This document shows positions 21,201-29,114 of a DNA stretch of 64,000 bases, in pieces; positions within the stretch are counted from its first letter, which is position 1; each line of letters starts with the position of its first letter. The notes under the pieces are model-generated. The model ran no database searches and was not told the DNA's origin. It saw only the letters and a list, made by a program, of their open reading frames with translations. Source of the stretch: Artemia franciscana (lineage: Eukaryota; Arthropoda; Branchiopoda; Anostraca; Artemiidae). The stretch is taken from positions 28,030,440 to 28,094,439 of the forward strand of contig NC_088866.1 of assembly GCF_032884065.1 (NCBI RefSeq), in the 5' to 3' direction. The translations under genes and the position numbers were made by a program.

Positions 21201-23825
21201 ATGCAGCTTTACTATTTGGCACATGCTATTGGTTGACTGACGTTCTTGTATTGAAACGAATTGAAAGCAAGAGGATACAGCGTAAGTTTTTTCCTGTGAC
21301 TTTCTACTATCTGTTGTAATTAGATTTTATGTCGGTGGTTGTCCTTGAAGAAGTGCTGTTTAATCCCACTACAATGGGGTAAAAATTTATGTCGCAAGAA
21401 GACATAAGAAAGCTACTAATTTAAGTAAGTCAAAATTTCCTAATTATGGGCTTCTAAGCCTTTTAAACCATATATAAAGTGGGGTTCTGTTCCTAAGAAA
21501 GGAGGGGGGCAGCTGCAACCGTCCCCCTACAGTTTTCTGACATCTAATAATTATATCCTTTTATTTTATATTTTCACACTTTTCTGCTATACCTGCCCCC
21601 CTACCCGATTATGAGGCCTAAAACCGCTACTGCTTCTAAAACTTCTAAGCCTTCTAAAGGTTTCTACACCTTTTGAAATAAAATCACCTTTTGCGAATCT
21701 ATCCCTAGGAGATGTTGAGCTGATGAACCCGCGGAACAGCTCATCATTATCACAATTAAACCAATCCTCCTTGAATTTCCGCGATTCCTTAGAAAAAAAG
21801 AAGAAATTCCCATCACATCCCTTAAATACCGCATAGTGGATAGGTTTGTAAGCCATTAAAATCATTAAGATTCCTGTAATTATTACTAATTGGAAAAATA
21901 TTGTTCGCATCTAAGCACAAATTGCTACTCAATTAGTAATTTGAGCTGAAAATAATAATCTTCACCAAAACTCTTTAGCAGGTCTATTGAAAAAATAAAC
22001 AGTTGAAAGCTCTTGGTGCCAGCACCATGAGGCTGATTCTCTGTCTTCTAGCCTACTTTTTAATCTCTAATACTGCATTTTTCACTTTCTCTTGGGCCTT
22101 GAGTATTTCAGTATTTAGGGAAAGACTCTCAATAAAACAAAATACCAAAAAAGAGGTGGAGGAAGTAGTAAATAAATTTCCAGAATATTCTAAGTAAATC
22201 TCCTTGGCTATATGGTCTACCAGAAAGAATCTATAACCTGTTGGAGAGTACTTTAATCTCAGTTAGTTTGAGGCTATTTAACTTAGTGTTGGTTTACATC
22301 GTTTGACCAAGTCCATGAACAGAATCTAATATTTCCATTTTTCGAACCCTGTGTGAAATAGTAAAGACGGTGGGTGTATATTTTATCCTTAAAATGCCCG
22401 ATAGATAAAGGATGGCGATAAAATTACGAACAGAAAAGTCTAAAAAAGTCTACAAGTCTAAAAAAGTCAACAAGCAATTTAAGTAGTAACTAAAGGCTCT
22501 TCATCCTTCGACATGAATTGGTCTCTTACAATCTATTTAGACTTTGAGGGGATAAAAATGAGGTATTTGTTTTGGTAAATGTATTTCTACGATTTTCGGT
22601 AGCACCATTGGGCTGAGGCAAGTTTGCTCATTCTTACCTGTGTATTCTTACCTCTGAACTCATTAATGGTAAGGTAAGTTTTTTGAAAGTAGTTGGGCCC
22701 CACCGTAAAATTAGGACATTCGATGTTTCAACGGTTTTGTTTGCAGATGTCATTGCACTTGTGGCAAAATCAGGGGAAGACATGCAGACAAATTGAGAAC
22801 TTACTTGAGATCTCAGAAAATTGAAACTAAATGGGGATGAAACGAAACTATGGTTTTAATTCGGTATTTTATGGAAAAACTAGCTAAGGTCTTGTTTGAT
22901 GCAAAAATCAGCTAAATATTCATTTAGGCTGCTGCATAATTGAGCTAAGACCTAATTTTATTTAAATAAGATTTGATAGTAGTATTTTGATTGAATTGAT
23001 GTAGAAAAAATATAATTTGATGGAAAACAAATTATCCAAGCTGTGGTATTTTGACGAGTATGAAAAATGTGTTTTTAAAGTTTTTTTTCGTACCATTTAT
23101 TTTCTAAATTAAATTTTTTTAGCAGGACAAGGAACAGGATAGACATCTAAACTGAAGTATTTTTATTTATTTATTTGTTTCAAGTATTTTATGATTGGCT
23201 GAAAGGATTACGATTCCGATTGTTTTGTATTGTCATTTGTTCTATTTTGTCCTGTTTCTCAATCTTTTTAATGCTATCATGCAATTAGAGCGGATAAGCA
23301 AGAGGGGAGCTGGAAGAAACTAATCTTGCACTTAAGGACATATCCAGGATTTTGTTCGGGAAGGGGGGTAAAAATTGAAAAATACATCAAAAATTTAGTT
23401 ATATGCATTTTCATTAGTTCTTATGAGTCGAAAAAAAATTTTGGGGTGAGGGGGGTTCAAACCCTGTACCTGTGCTAGATTCATTTCTGTGCTTGATTTT
23501 GGCTTAAAATCATCCTTGAAAACAAGAATACTGATTAATTATCGCTTACGAGAAAATATAAGATTCAATTCTATAATAGTGCCGTGTAACTAAATGAATT
23601 ATCCGATTTTCTTTGGTATTTTAGTTCTTTTGATTATAGCCGCCAGACGCTGTACCAGCAGTGACTCTAGGAGTTCTAATTCATGCGTTCACTTTTTCAA
23701 TCTCCGAGGATCCAAATCTTGGAAGATCGTATTCCCTTCGATTTTTTTACTTACAATATTTTCTTTTTTTAGGAATGAAAGAAACAGAAGAAGAGTCCAA
23801 AACACCTTTCTTTTCCAATTCATAG
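164..23825 (+). CDS. MFSD6-like major facilitator transporter, eight 3' exons (gene span; 5' end outside window)
   Basis: Polytopic membrane protein of the major facilitator superfamily, MFSD6-like group; transport substrate unknown. Exons 164-286, 4752-5381, 9094-9179, 11880-12051, 16445-16589, 19292-19443, 21123-21281 and 23773-23825 all have AG acceptors, and the first seven have GT donors. Their phases fit throughout, giving 505 visible residues and a TAG stop. Family marks are PYYTVHMKSIGL near residue 6, MFS motif A (GMISDKLGQYR, residues 41-51) after the second helix, YGKQRFFSMFG before a later helix, and NPWNTLVLE and APKGLLATL in the C-terminal half. A long extramembrane loop in exon 2 carries NAS, NET and NTS sequons. 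At least one 5' exon with the start is missing. The tail is hydrophilic (KETEEESKTPFF). Introns are full of transposons, but no exon is disrupted. The family call rests on recalled motifs, not a search. Confidence 0.85.
287..1099 (+). other. Intron a, proximal part
   Basis: AT-rich intron. I see no coding signal, RNA gene or clear repeat boundary here apart from homopolymer runs. Confidence 0.5.
1116..1425 (+). pseudogene. LINE reverse transcriptase fragment
   Basis: The frame reads about 100 codons that look like the RT catalytic region. FAYVGDLLVIS matches the usual YADDLLVIS block with the catalytic AD changed to VG, followed after a TGA by SKDSLSDSVNYVYEAL and YLNVANSEYLIF. It is short, has a stop and a broken active site, and lacks visible element ends, so it is a dead 5'- and 3'-truncated scrap. 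The clade is uncertain. Confidence 0.45.
1472..4273 (-). mobile_element. hAT-superfamily DNA transposon, decayed
   Basis: The element lies antisense in intron a of the transporter. The left edge carries CAGTGTTGCCACTTG, a typical hAT terminal inverted repeat start, followed by GC-rich subterminal repeats (CCGCGGCA-type words, 1495-1570). The matching inverted terminus beyond the transposase start at 4273 was not found, so the right end is lost or diverged and no 8-bp target duplication could be confirmed. Confidence 0.6.
2196..4273 (-). pseudogene. hAT transposase, broken by frameshifts and a nonsense codon
   Basis: Four pieces in three frames line up as one transposase. An ATG at 4273 opens an acidic N-terminus with a possible NLS (KKPRITKKRA) and a degenerate zinc finger (HCLYCKRDF). 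A catalytic-core piece follows at 3945-3376 with VVIDETTDSS. The frame then continues through a TGA at 3376-3378 into SCHLCALVASHACKKL, so the first Cys of the conserved CxCH word has become a stop. A third piece (3297-2917) has ALAPTRWLSFQNCARRIL. The last piece (3005-2196) ends in the hAT dimerisation block LPFSNVIAERLFSLLKEVKT. Frameshifts lie near 3950-4030 and near 2965. It resembles the ZBED/ZMYM-type, DUF4371-containing hAT group and cannot make a full transposase. Confidence 0.75.
4274..4751 (+). other. Intron a, distal part
   Basis: Sequence between the hAT start codon and exon b. It probably includes the hAT 5' leader. There is a 13-bp inverted word (CTACACCCAGTTG / GGTGTAG) near 4501. 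No coding signal. Confidence 0.35.
4752..5381 (+). CDS. MFSD6-like exon b (large extracellular loop)
   Basis: Acceptor TTTTTTAG ends at 4751 and donor GTAATT begins at 5382. Phase 1 on both sides. It encodes residues 42-250: motif A (completed across the intron), a helix (YVLIGTLIAAVIS), about 120 residues of polar loop with three N-glycosylation sequons and two Cys, then helices from RGFWIYFLVRGVSTAML to VSPFVGILADWLGSLK. This loop position fits MFSD6-type proteins. Confidence 0.88.
5382..5805 (+). other. Intron b, proximal part
   Basis: AT-rich intron without recognisable features. The RTE fragment begins near 5806. Confidence 0.4.
5806..8790 (+). mobile_element. RTE-type LINE, internally deleted and split by a later insertion
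   Basis: The endonuclease part (5806-6030) matches the better copy at the right end of the window. A 1480-bp element then interrupts it (6031-7510) and the frame resumes at 7511. Downstream are a connecting region with several stops and the N-terminal part of the RT (8222-8575: EFLKYDDFEVRN, LYKKGDKNGCRNYRGISL, RDAVDKVLRKEQ). The catalytic RT core is missing. The sequence jumps to the C-terminal region (8600-8750: KAGRLRLGWEDVINKDLKE, ALNRLGW) and ends in an AGT/AAT-rich tail at 8775-8800, usual for RTE 3' ends. Nonautonomous and dead. Confidence 0.75.
6031..7510 (+). mobile_element. Unclassified 1.5-kb non-coding insertion repeat (foldback-like), copy 1
   Basis: The insertion is defined by the RTE copy it interrupts. 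GATCAA on its left and ATCAATACAAG on its right rejoin to the intact order seen at 63720, implying a 5-bp ATCAA duplication (6026-6030 and 7511-7515). The element starts with the palindrome ACAGTTCG TGGTAA CGAACTGT. It holds several copies of CGCTCTTTACGCTAA in both orientations (6921, 7030, 7437) and an inverted pair around 7376-7490 built on TTAACTGAAAG/CTTTCAGTTAA and AAAACGAACAG/CTGTTCGTTTT. It has no long ORF and no perfect outer TIR. A second copy lies at about 49440-50988 on the other strand. Confidence 0.65.
9094..9179 (+). CDS. MFSD6-like exon c
   Basis: Acceptor TTTTTTCAG ends at 9093 and donor GTATTG begins at 9180. It enters in phase 1 and leaves in phase 0. Residues 252-279 are a membrane helix (FLVGHTFWLVAALLVW) followed by KLDVK. 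Confidence 0.8.
9180..9975 (+). other. Intron c, proximal part
   Basis: AT-rich with poly-T (9353-9366) and A/T-only stretches near 9590-9660. No feature recognised. Confidence 0.4.
9976..10310 (+). repeat. tRNA-derived SINE
   Basis: The head (9976-10051) is tRNA-like, with an A-box region GTCGCCCTAGCCGAGTG, an anticodon-arm-like CTAGACTTGGAATCC and a B-box-like AATTCGAGTAC. A non-tRNA body follows (10060-10230) and a short AAT-rich tail near 10282-10300. The stems are too degraded for a functional tRNA. The right boundary is estimated from the tail. Confidence 0.6.
10720..11010 (+). pseudogene. RTE reverse transcriptase fragment (catalytic block)
   Basis: The frame gives KTLLDLDYDDDIRILDESVSK, MNELSEVLRV, a TAG, then GARTFLKIYVKKTKSPRPGRS and IDQGDSFTYL. 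This is the RT palm to thumb region of the RTE family seen elsewhere in the window, with YADD changed to YDDD and an internal stop. No flanking parts of the element are present. Confidence 0.6.
11011..11510 (+). other. Intron c, distal part
   Basis: No feature recognised between the RTE scrap and the CAATT-rich repeat. Confidence 0.35.
11511..11665 (+). repeat. Degenerate AATTGAATT/CAATTGAA palindromic repeat
   Basis: About 150 bp built from variants of AATTGAATT and CAATTGAA, many self-complementary. It reads as a degenerate short tandem repeat with a dense set of small hairpins. Confidence 0.5.
11880..12051 (+). CDS. MFSD6-like exon d
   Basis: Acceptor TTATTCCAG ends at 11879 and donor GTGAGT begins at 12052. 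It enters in phase 0 and leaves in phase 1. Residues 280-336 are a short cytoplasmic stretch (ADKPEGSFLTNLQQLL) and the first helices of the C-terminal half, including FLVFMLFLGTNFGFMDNYL. Confidence 0.83.
12052..12600 (+). other. Intron d, proximal part
   Basis: AT-rich. A small inverted word (GTGTAGTCCCTT / AAGGGAACTACAC) sits at 12161-12208. Nothing else seen. Confidence 0.35.
12610..12890. repeat. 47-bp inverted repeat pair with about 180-bp spacer
   Basis: The word around GCAAAAATTAACGTGATTAA and GGCTGACAACCCCTATGCC (12607-12655) recurs inverted at 12838-12888 with few changes. No ORF lies inside. It could be a small foldback or MITE fragment. Confidence 0.5.
14001..14516. mobile_element. 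hAT-type MITE, 516 bp
   Basis: Imperfect terminal inverted repeats: left CTGCGATTCCCAACG, right end reading inward CAGTGGTTCCCAATC, the CAGNGGTTCCCAA pattern usual for non-autonomous hAT elements. Flanking 8-mers ATCTAGTC (13993-14000) and ATCAAGAC (14517-14524) agree at 6 of 8 positions, as for an aged 8-bp duplication. The interior is non-coding and includes a short (TAGG)n run at 14165. Confidence 0.7.
14525..15600 (+). other. Intron d, middle part
   Basis: AT-rich with a long poly-T (14990-15008). Parts nearer 15600 may belong to the antisense LINE that follows, but I could not read a convincing frame. Confidence 0.3.
15600..16310 (-). pseudogene. Antisense LINE reverse transcriptase with duplicated block
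   Basis: Read on the minus strand in broken frames: VDISGAFNTAVHSQSLLSL (near 16110-16060) matches RT motif A; KKVVKQGGVLSQYIF (near 15810-15770) matches the QGGVLSP block; SHGASADDVLLKS (near 15690-15650) is the YADD block with Y changed to S. A diverged second version of the QGGVLSP block lies at about 15890-15960, part of a tandem duplication. Stops and frameshifts are frequent. The clade (R1/I/Jockey-like) is not settled. Confidence 0.55.
15732..16006. repeat. Diverged tandem duplication of about 140 bp inside the LINE
   Basis: Two neighbouring units share, in order, GACAGAGAA, CAATTACAAA, ATATT(G/T)TGACAA, a CCACATTGTT-like word, GA(G/A)ATCTGATCA and TTTAAATACTA. They begin near 15732 and 15858. 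Confidence 0.5.
16445..16589 (+). CDS. MFSD6-like exon e
   Basis: Acceptor ATTTTAG ends at 16444 and donor GTAAGT begins at 16590. It enters in phase 1 and leaves in phase 2. Residues 338-384 include LSVTVGCIFGLPFLCFSNK and a helix (IVTIIVVAFWSYAVRYIGFSL). Confidence 0.83.
16590..18655 (+). other. Intron e, most of its length
   Basis: No coding feature recognised. It contains a perfect 10-bp inverted repeat (ACAACTCTCC / GGAGAGTTGT, 17729-17758). The stretch 17640-18190 has a more balanced base composition and may be an old repeat that I cannot classify. Confidence 0.35.
18658..18835. repeat. GGGCGTATCC-type short interspersed repeat, copy 1
   Basis: Starts AAGGGCGTATCCAAGATC and ends with a GGGGGTGTTCAAACCCG-like segment. 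Related pieces are at 19665-19715 (inverted) and 23338-23480. Non-coding; a MITE or SINE family is likely. Confidence 0.5.
19292..19443 (+). CDS. MFSD6-like exon f
   Basis: Acceptor TTTATCTAG ends at 19291 and donor GTAAGT begins at 19444. It enters in phase 2 and leaves in phase 1. Residues 386-435 hold NPWNTLVLECLKFLSYHML and KAPKGLLATLTAVYCSTHYQ, matching the conserved NPW and AP.GL.AT region of MFSD6 C-terminal helices. Confidence 0.87.
19444..21122 (+). other. Intron f
   Basis: Contains the inverted GGGCGTATCC repeat piece near 19665-19715 (next to a C-homopolymer at 19678-19689). Otherwise AT-rich with no recognised gene or RNA. Confidence 0.4.
19665..19715. repeat. GGGCGTATCC-type repeat, inverted partial copy
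   Basis: The inverted word GTGGATACGCCCTTGG follows a C-run. It matches the start of the copies at 18658 and 23338 in reverse orientation. Confidence 0.4.
21123..21281 (+). CDS. MFSD6-like exon g
   Basis: Acceptor TTTTACAG ends at 21122 and donor GTAAGT begins at 21282. Phase 1 on both sides. Residues 437-488 are the glycine-rich RSSGAFVGGILISRFGTRET followed by the last predicted helix (LAYAALLFGTCYWLTDVLVL) and a basic tail. Confidence 0.87.
21282..22000 (+). other. Intron g, proximal part
   Basis: No supported feature. An antisense frame of about 107 codons at 21587-21910 has no recognisable domain. Confidence 0.35.
22003..22197 (+). other. Possible pseudo-exon resembling MFSD6-like exon g
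   Basis: The frame opens just after a weak AG acceptor (AAACAG, 22002). It encodes a helix with a charged tail (KALGASTMRLILCLLAYF, then RERLSIKQNTKKEVEE) and a TAA stop. The layout (short Gly-containing start, helix, basic/acidic tail) resembles exon g plus the tail. The entry phase does not match exons f or g, so it is not a simple alternative last exon. It may be a decayed duplicate or chance. Confidence 0.2.
22480..22650. repeat. Dispersed repeat, copy 1 (second at 24650-24810)
   Basis: The two copies share GGTAAATGTATTTCTACG, ATTTTC(G/A)GTA and TTGGGCTGAGGCAAGTTTGC, preceded by a similar AGT(T/C)T(T/C)TTAC(A/G)ATCTAT segment. Non-coding and same orientation. Confidence 0.55.
23338..23480. 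repeat. GGGCGTATCC-type repeat, copy 3
   Basis: Begins ACATATCCAGGATTTTGTTC and ends GGGGGGTTCAAACCCTGTAC. Same layout as the copy at 18658-18835. Confidence 0.4.
23773..23825 (+). CDS. MFSD6-like last coding exon h
   Basis: Acceptor TTTTTTTAG ends at 23772. Phase 1 entry completes an Arg codon, then MKETEEESKTPFFSNS and a TAG at 23823-23825. The short acidic/polar cytoplasmic tail is expected after the last helix. A shorter hydrophobic-free end and matching phase make this the best terminal exon in the window. Confidence 0.7.
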
Positions 23826-24400
23826 CCGAATATGCTGCTCCATGAAATCCATTTTACTCTGAAAGACGTCTGATCTTGTCTATTTAAAATTAAATAATGA
23901 GTTTTTAATAATGATTTTTTTTAACTAGATATTCCTTTAAACTATTCTAACTATTTTTTTCATTAAATATTTAAGATAAGATTTCTGTGATGTTCATTTG
24001 AACCTCGTTACTTGAGGAGGATTGAAACAAAATTATTCTAGCTCCACTAAGGTATTTCAGTTCAAAACTGAAATCCTTTTATTTATGGTTATGGTTGAAG
24101 CAAACTATAACAAATTTTAACAGTCAAATCTCCCTGGGACAAAAGGCACATCTGTTTACTAAATATAACACTAATATACACGTCATTAAAATAAATAAAT
24201 CTGCTTCATGTGTCCATTTAGGGTTTACTTCCAAGCCAAATAATAATAGTGCAATTTGTCCTTTTTTTTTTCTCTGCCCTATTTGATTAAATTAGGCTTG
24301 AGGCACACTAGTCAAACTGCCTTTTTAGGAAACAAATTTTTGTGCGACTACAGTGTCACTAATAGAAAAGGGATTCATTCAGGGATGAGTTTAAAAGTGA
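23826..24400 (+). other. 3' flank of the transporter gene
   Basis: Probably holds the 3' UTR. An AATAAT/AATAAA-like word occurs near 23890-23930 but no polyadenylation site can be fixed. No other gene seen. Confidence 0.35.
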
Positions 24401-24404
24401 ATCA

Positions 24405-24510
24405 GGATAGGGATAGATGATATCTTAGCCTAAATAAATCTGGCGAAGGAAAAGAAAATAGCATTGGTTATAGACTTCTGCAGCTGTGATATAAAAGCCT
24501 AGTTATTAAC
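24405..24510 (+). pseudogene. RTE endonuclease fragment
   Basis: About 105 bp matching the stretch at 63510-63615 (AGGGATAGATG, TCTTAGCCTAA, GAAAAGAAAATAGCA, AGCCTAGTTATTAAC). It is short and degraded. Confidence 0.5.
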
Positions 24511-24649
24511 AACATGGTATCACTGTCATATTCAGAAAGCCATATATATATTATGTGTATGTGCAATATACATTGTGTTATATTACATATTACATGTGAC
24601 GTGTTATATCATGGTATATGCGACAAAAATAACGAAAAAAAAATGGCTA

Positions 24650-24810
24650 CAAGGAATTTAAATATTAACTATAGGCTCATTATCTTTCGACATGAGTTAG
24701 TCTTTTACGATCTATGTAGGCTACGAGGAAATAAAAATTAGGTGCTTGTTTTGGTAAATGTATTTCTACGATTTTCAGTATTGGGCTGAGGCAAGTTTGC
24801 TCATCCTTTC
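24650..24810. repeat. Dispersed repeat, copy 2
   Basis: Partner of the repeat at 22480-22650, with the shared core GGTAAATGTATTTCTACG. It lies about 150 bp downstream of the RTE endonuclease scrap. Confidence 0.5.
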
Positions 24811-25201
24811 AGATGAAAAAGGGAGATGCATGTTAAGGGTTAACTTCAGAAACGTCACGAAGGCTTTATTTATATGCTCTTAAAGCTCAAACCATGCTAT
24901 TTATTATCCCTTGTAGGTCTAAGTTAAAAAAAAATCTACGGATTTAATACAAAATTTTGCCCCGTCGTCTCAAAGTCTCATCTCGATAACCCCAACTGAT
25001 AAGTAATATCCAATCAACCCTAACTTATTATATATTAGTTCTTATAAAAGTTTCTTAATTTTTATCACCTTAATCAATGGATTTATAGGTAATACATGAG
25101 TTCATTAGCATATTCTTCAGAAGGGCCTGAAAAAGGCGCCAGCTAAATGTTGATGGCTTAATCTAAGGAGCGGTTACTGCTATTTAAAAAAAAAAAATCT
25201 A

Positions 25202-25546
25202 AAAGTTTATCCGAATATCGTTAACTCTTTAATAAAAGAAATTGAGAAGCTCCGAAAGTTGTTTGGTTTTAGAGCCGCCAGTATCCAGATTTTGAATCAA
25301 AATCAAGTAGTTGTAGACATCAAGCCATTGTTAATTGTAGAAAAGCCAAGACAGATAGTCAGAGTGAGTAAGAGGCAAATCTGGCATGAACCCTTTTTAG
25401 GATTATATAAAAATGTACCGATGGATGAATATACTTCTCCTAATAAATATGTTTCTGATAGAAATCGTAAGATAACTATTTTTTTTCAAAATAGTCTAGA
25501 GAATCCAGAAATAAATTCACCAGACATTGGTTCCTTTAATAATTAA
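25202..25546 (+). other. Unidentified ORF, possible exon or old element piece
   Basis: An open stretch of about 115 codons including LIKEIEKLRKLFGFRAASI, VVVDIKPLLIVEKPRQIVRV and WHEPFLGLYKNV. A plausible donor (AATC|GTAAGA) lies at 25468-25474, after which the frame looks less protein-like. No acceptor of good quality was found upstream. I do not recognise the product. Confidence 0.2.
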
Positions 25547-27880
25547 AACTCAAAACAACCCGAAATTATAAGTAGAAGCAAAGAGCGGTGTGGGCAAAAT
25601 GTATTATTCGTTTATTATTGTTATTTTTTTTCTATTTTTTTTTTTTTTACCAAGCCACCTTGCACAGGGACTTGTCGCAGAAACTTCGGAAGGAGATCAT
25701 TCGATTGTAAATTGAAAGTTGCAGTGCTCATTTTAAGATTCAAAAGGGATTGGAGGGTAAGTGGAGTGTGGAGGGTAAAGGGAGGGTAAGTCAAGTGGAG
25801 TGTCACTTGACTCCTGGATTGTACCTTACGAAATACGCAGGAACTAATCTGATTGGTAAAAAGTTACCAAGCGAAGTGAAAATGCTGACCTTTATGCCAA
25901 CCATACCCGTCAAGAGGAATTCTCATTGGAAGATGAGCCTTAAGCTCCCACAAGCAACTTATCACTGTTCACACATTTTTATGGGTTTTTCACTTTCACA
26001 CTACCTCATTCTGTATTGCTGTGTTAAAATAATTTTTTCGTTTTCATTATATTTGATATTAACTTGCCACTTTGAAAAAGGTTTACAAAGTGCGTTTTGG
26101 TCAATAACACAAGTCGTAAAAAAATGTTTTTGAGATTTCAAGATGGAGATATTATGAACGTATTATAGACTAAATATGGACATAATTTGGCTAAATTGCC
26201 ACTTTTTTGGATGCTCAGGGGACTTTTCATGGACCGAAAAGTTGGCAACCCTGATGTTATGCGGTATATATTTCCCATTTGCATCGTATCACGTGTTGAA
26301 TGCCTTAAGCTTATCATAAAGGTCATAAGGTAGAAGCAGTGCGCAACAAGGGGAAGCAACGCTGCCTAAGCGTTGCTTCAATCAATAATCAATAGACGAC
26401 AAGCCTAATTTTTATCTCAATATCCGTTGGAGTTCCTTCTCCCTATTAAATTTTTCTCTGCCACTCAGAGCTGCCTAGAAAACGTATCTCGCGAGTTCTC
26501 TGAAAGAGTGCACCAGGAGGGAGAGTCACAGGCTACTCTTACCAAATCAAATAAAGAGCGTGTTCCTGGTCCAACAAAAAGTTAATAGTATTTAGCAAAA
26601 ACTAAAGGTTTCGCTCCAGGTGAGAGTGAATTAACAGCTGGAACGATCGAATTAGTATTACATTTCGTACTAAACTTTTCTAAATACGGTTAACGAGCGT
26701 TTTAAGTGCATTAAGATCTGTCCAATCCTCATTAGATACGAAAAACAATGGTGGCTGAAAGCAACAGGTAACAAATCCTTCCAGGATTGCAGATTAATTC
26801 GTTTTAAGATTTGAAGCAAATACGAATTAAATTGCAACTTTTGCATGGAACACACTCATAGAATATGAATGGTGCTCAAGCCGCTTCCTTTTCCTTTTTC
26901 ATTTGCTAAGTCATTTTAACTCTGCACTGTTCATATGATGTTGACATAACCACGGAAGTCAAAACTTCAATCACACTAAAAGCACAAGTCGGTTTGACTT
27001 TTCAACGCATGCTTTGGTATACACAGTGACTTAGCTAGTCACGAGCACCTCCATGCACGTCCCCGTGTAGCTCAAAAACTACATTCATATGACAGACAAA
27101 GCGCAAAATTTCACATTTACGGCGAGTTTCTAGAGCTTTGAAATCACAATGCACGGAGGCAAATCATGTACCTGTGTATACAAAGCATACATGAGAAAGG
27201 GGCTTAATACAAAAGCCTTGGTAATTTAAAGATGAAGTAATACGTGCAGCTAAAGACTGATAATAAATAAAACTGCAAGGCTTACCAGGAAAATGTATAT
27301 GACAAATCAACACGATTTTTAATATTATCATTATTACTGTTCAAGTAAAAAAAAAAAATAAAAAAGGAAAGAAAGGCAGATGGACACATCATTCAGCTAA
27401 AGGGTATTTATCGTGATATTTTAGGTTCTTTTCTTAATGCTGCAGGCCTCCCATAGGTTTTTTATCCTTCACTTCTTCTTCAAGATTTGAAAATTTATGT
27501 TTATTCACCAATTAGTGTTTGTTACTTTAAATATCGTAATTTTTACTTGGTTTTCCAATTTGTTTTAGTAATACTGAATTAGTTTCAAAATTTAAGAAGC
27601 ATTGGAAATGGCCAAGGTAAAAAAATAACATCTACTGCAAATCTGAAAATATTTCTTCTTCCAATAATTAAAAAAAGGCTTTTGTTACTTTTATTTGTTG
27701 TATTCTATACAGTTATTTTTTGGGCCAACTGTAGATTGCTGCTTAGTTCATAACTTTTAGTCAAACTGAGCCGTTTTTTTTTTTTTTAAAAGCTCACATT
27801 CTCATCCCACGCCCACTCAAAAACTAACAATCCTGATTGCTAAATCAAGCCCACGGGGTGGGAAATTATGCCAATCAGGT
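25547..27880. other. Intergenic, no supported gene
   Basis: Mostly AT-rich. A purine-rich direct repeat (GGAGGGTAAGTGGAGTGT / GGAGGGTAAGTCAAGTGG) occurs at 25752-25800. The word GGTTGCCAACTTTTC (read inverted at 26236-26252, CAGGG start) looks like a single hAT-type terminus without a partner. Confidence 0.35.
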
Positions 27881-27883
27881 AAC

Positions 27884-28200
27884 ATTAACAGTAGTAGCAG
27901 TAATATTAACAGCAGTAGTAGCATGTACATGTTGTCTTTTGGTCTGTTGAACATCCCCCTAATCATTCCTTGGAATTTTCACCTTCATATGTTCAGCTGT
28001 TCCAAAAATATTGCTTATATGCCTTCCTGGCAATCTGTATGCACATATTATATCTTGATTTAGTTCAACTTACCCTCAAAATACCTCTAATGTCCATTTC
28101 AATATCCTCAACCTTAACAGAACTTGCTGCAGAAGCAAAACCTTTAGTGGCAGTACTGCTATTAGCAGTAATAATAATAGTAATAGTGGTGGCATTCGGA
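27884..28200. repeat. AGT/AAC-trinucleotide-bounded dispersed repeat
   Basis: Degenerate (AGT)n/(AAC)n tracts at 27885-27930 and 28130-28190 enclose about 200 bp. The tracts resemble RTE 3' tails. Boundaries are approximate and the core is unclassified. Confidence 0.35.
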
Positions 28201-29114
28201 AAAGTAAATTTAGTGTATGCGGGGGAGGAGGGGTGTTATCCGCAAATTCGTAGCTACTGGGTCCTTAAGCAATGCTGAGAAAAATGACTACCTAAAAATT
28301 TTGATTGGTCATGTTTGAGAAACTAATGGACATTGGAGAAGGGCTACTTACTCTACAATCTCACTTTACCCTTCAGAAGTGCATTAGAACTTTCCATTTT
28401 CATTTGAATGAGCTCTTTCCAATGTTTTTGAGACAACTAATTCTATATGAAGTGCCATGGCGATAAAAATAGTAAAATAAATAAATAGTTTATTGTATCC
28501 TAATCGCTCTTTACTTTGACAATCAGCTTATGAGCTCACGCTCTGCGATTGCTCATTCAAAAGCTTTTAGTTGAATATTACATTTTAGAACAAAAATCTC
28601 TTGGGATTGGAAAAAAAAAACACAGGATACAGAGTATTAGCTAAAATTTCACTAGTTTTACATAAGAAAGGCAAAAATATTTAACCAGAAGATTCAAAAT
28701 ACTTCTTTTTATAATGTCCATTGCAATTCACAATTTCACTCATTGTTTGAAGTTTTTCATTGTTTTGCCACGTCACCTTCTTCAATTTGTTTTAAAAATG
28801 AGTAGATGTCGCTCTTATCGTGTTCACGCCTGATTACAGAATAGAAGAAATGGTGAAGCTATAAATAATATTCACTAGTTCATGCATTTCTGAAGCCACA
28901 GCCATTCATGACTCTGGTGTACACAGTTTATTTTTTACTAGAGGTGAGAAAGAGCGAGATTGCTTTCTACGCAATATCAAGGAGAATGTTCAGCCCAGCT
29001 GAGTGAAGCTTAAAAGGGCCTATAAATGAATCTAGTTTATAATAGCCTAGTGGCTCTTTAGAAGGAGACATCCTAGGATAAAAAGATACATATGATATAA
29101 GAATAGAATTAGGG
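28201..29114. other. Intergenic, no supported feature
   Basis: AT-rich. The word CTCTTTAGAAGGAGACATC at 29053 recurs inverted at 32729, marking an outer part of the inverted-repeat system that follows. Confidence 0.35.

Noticed and set aside
26138..26359. Antisense ORF of 73 codons
   Set aside because: No domain, no splice context, and it overlaps a possible lone transposon terminus.
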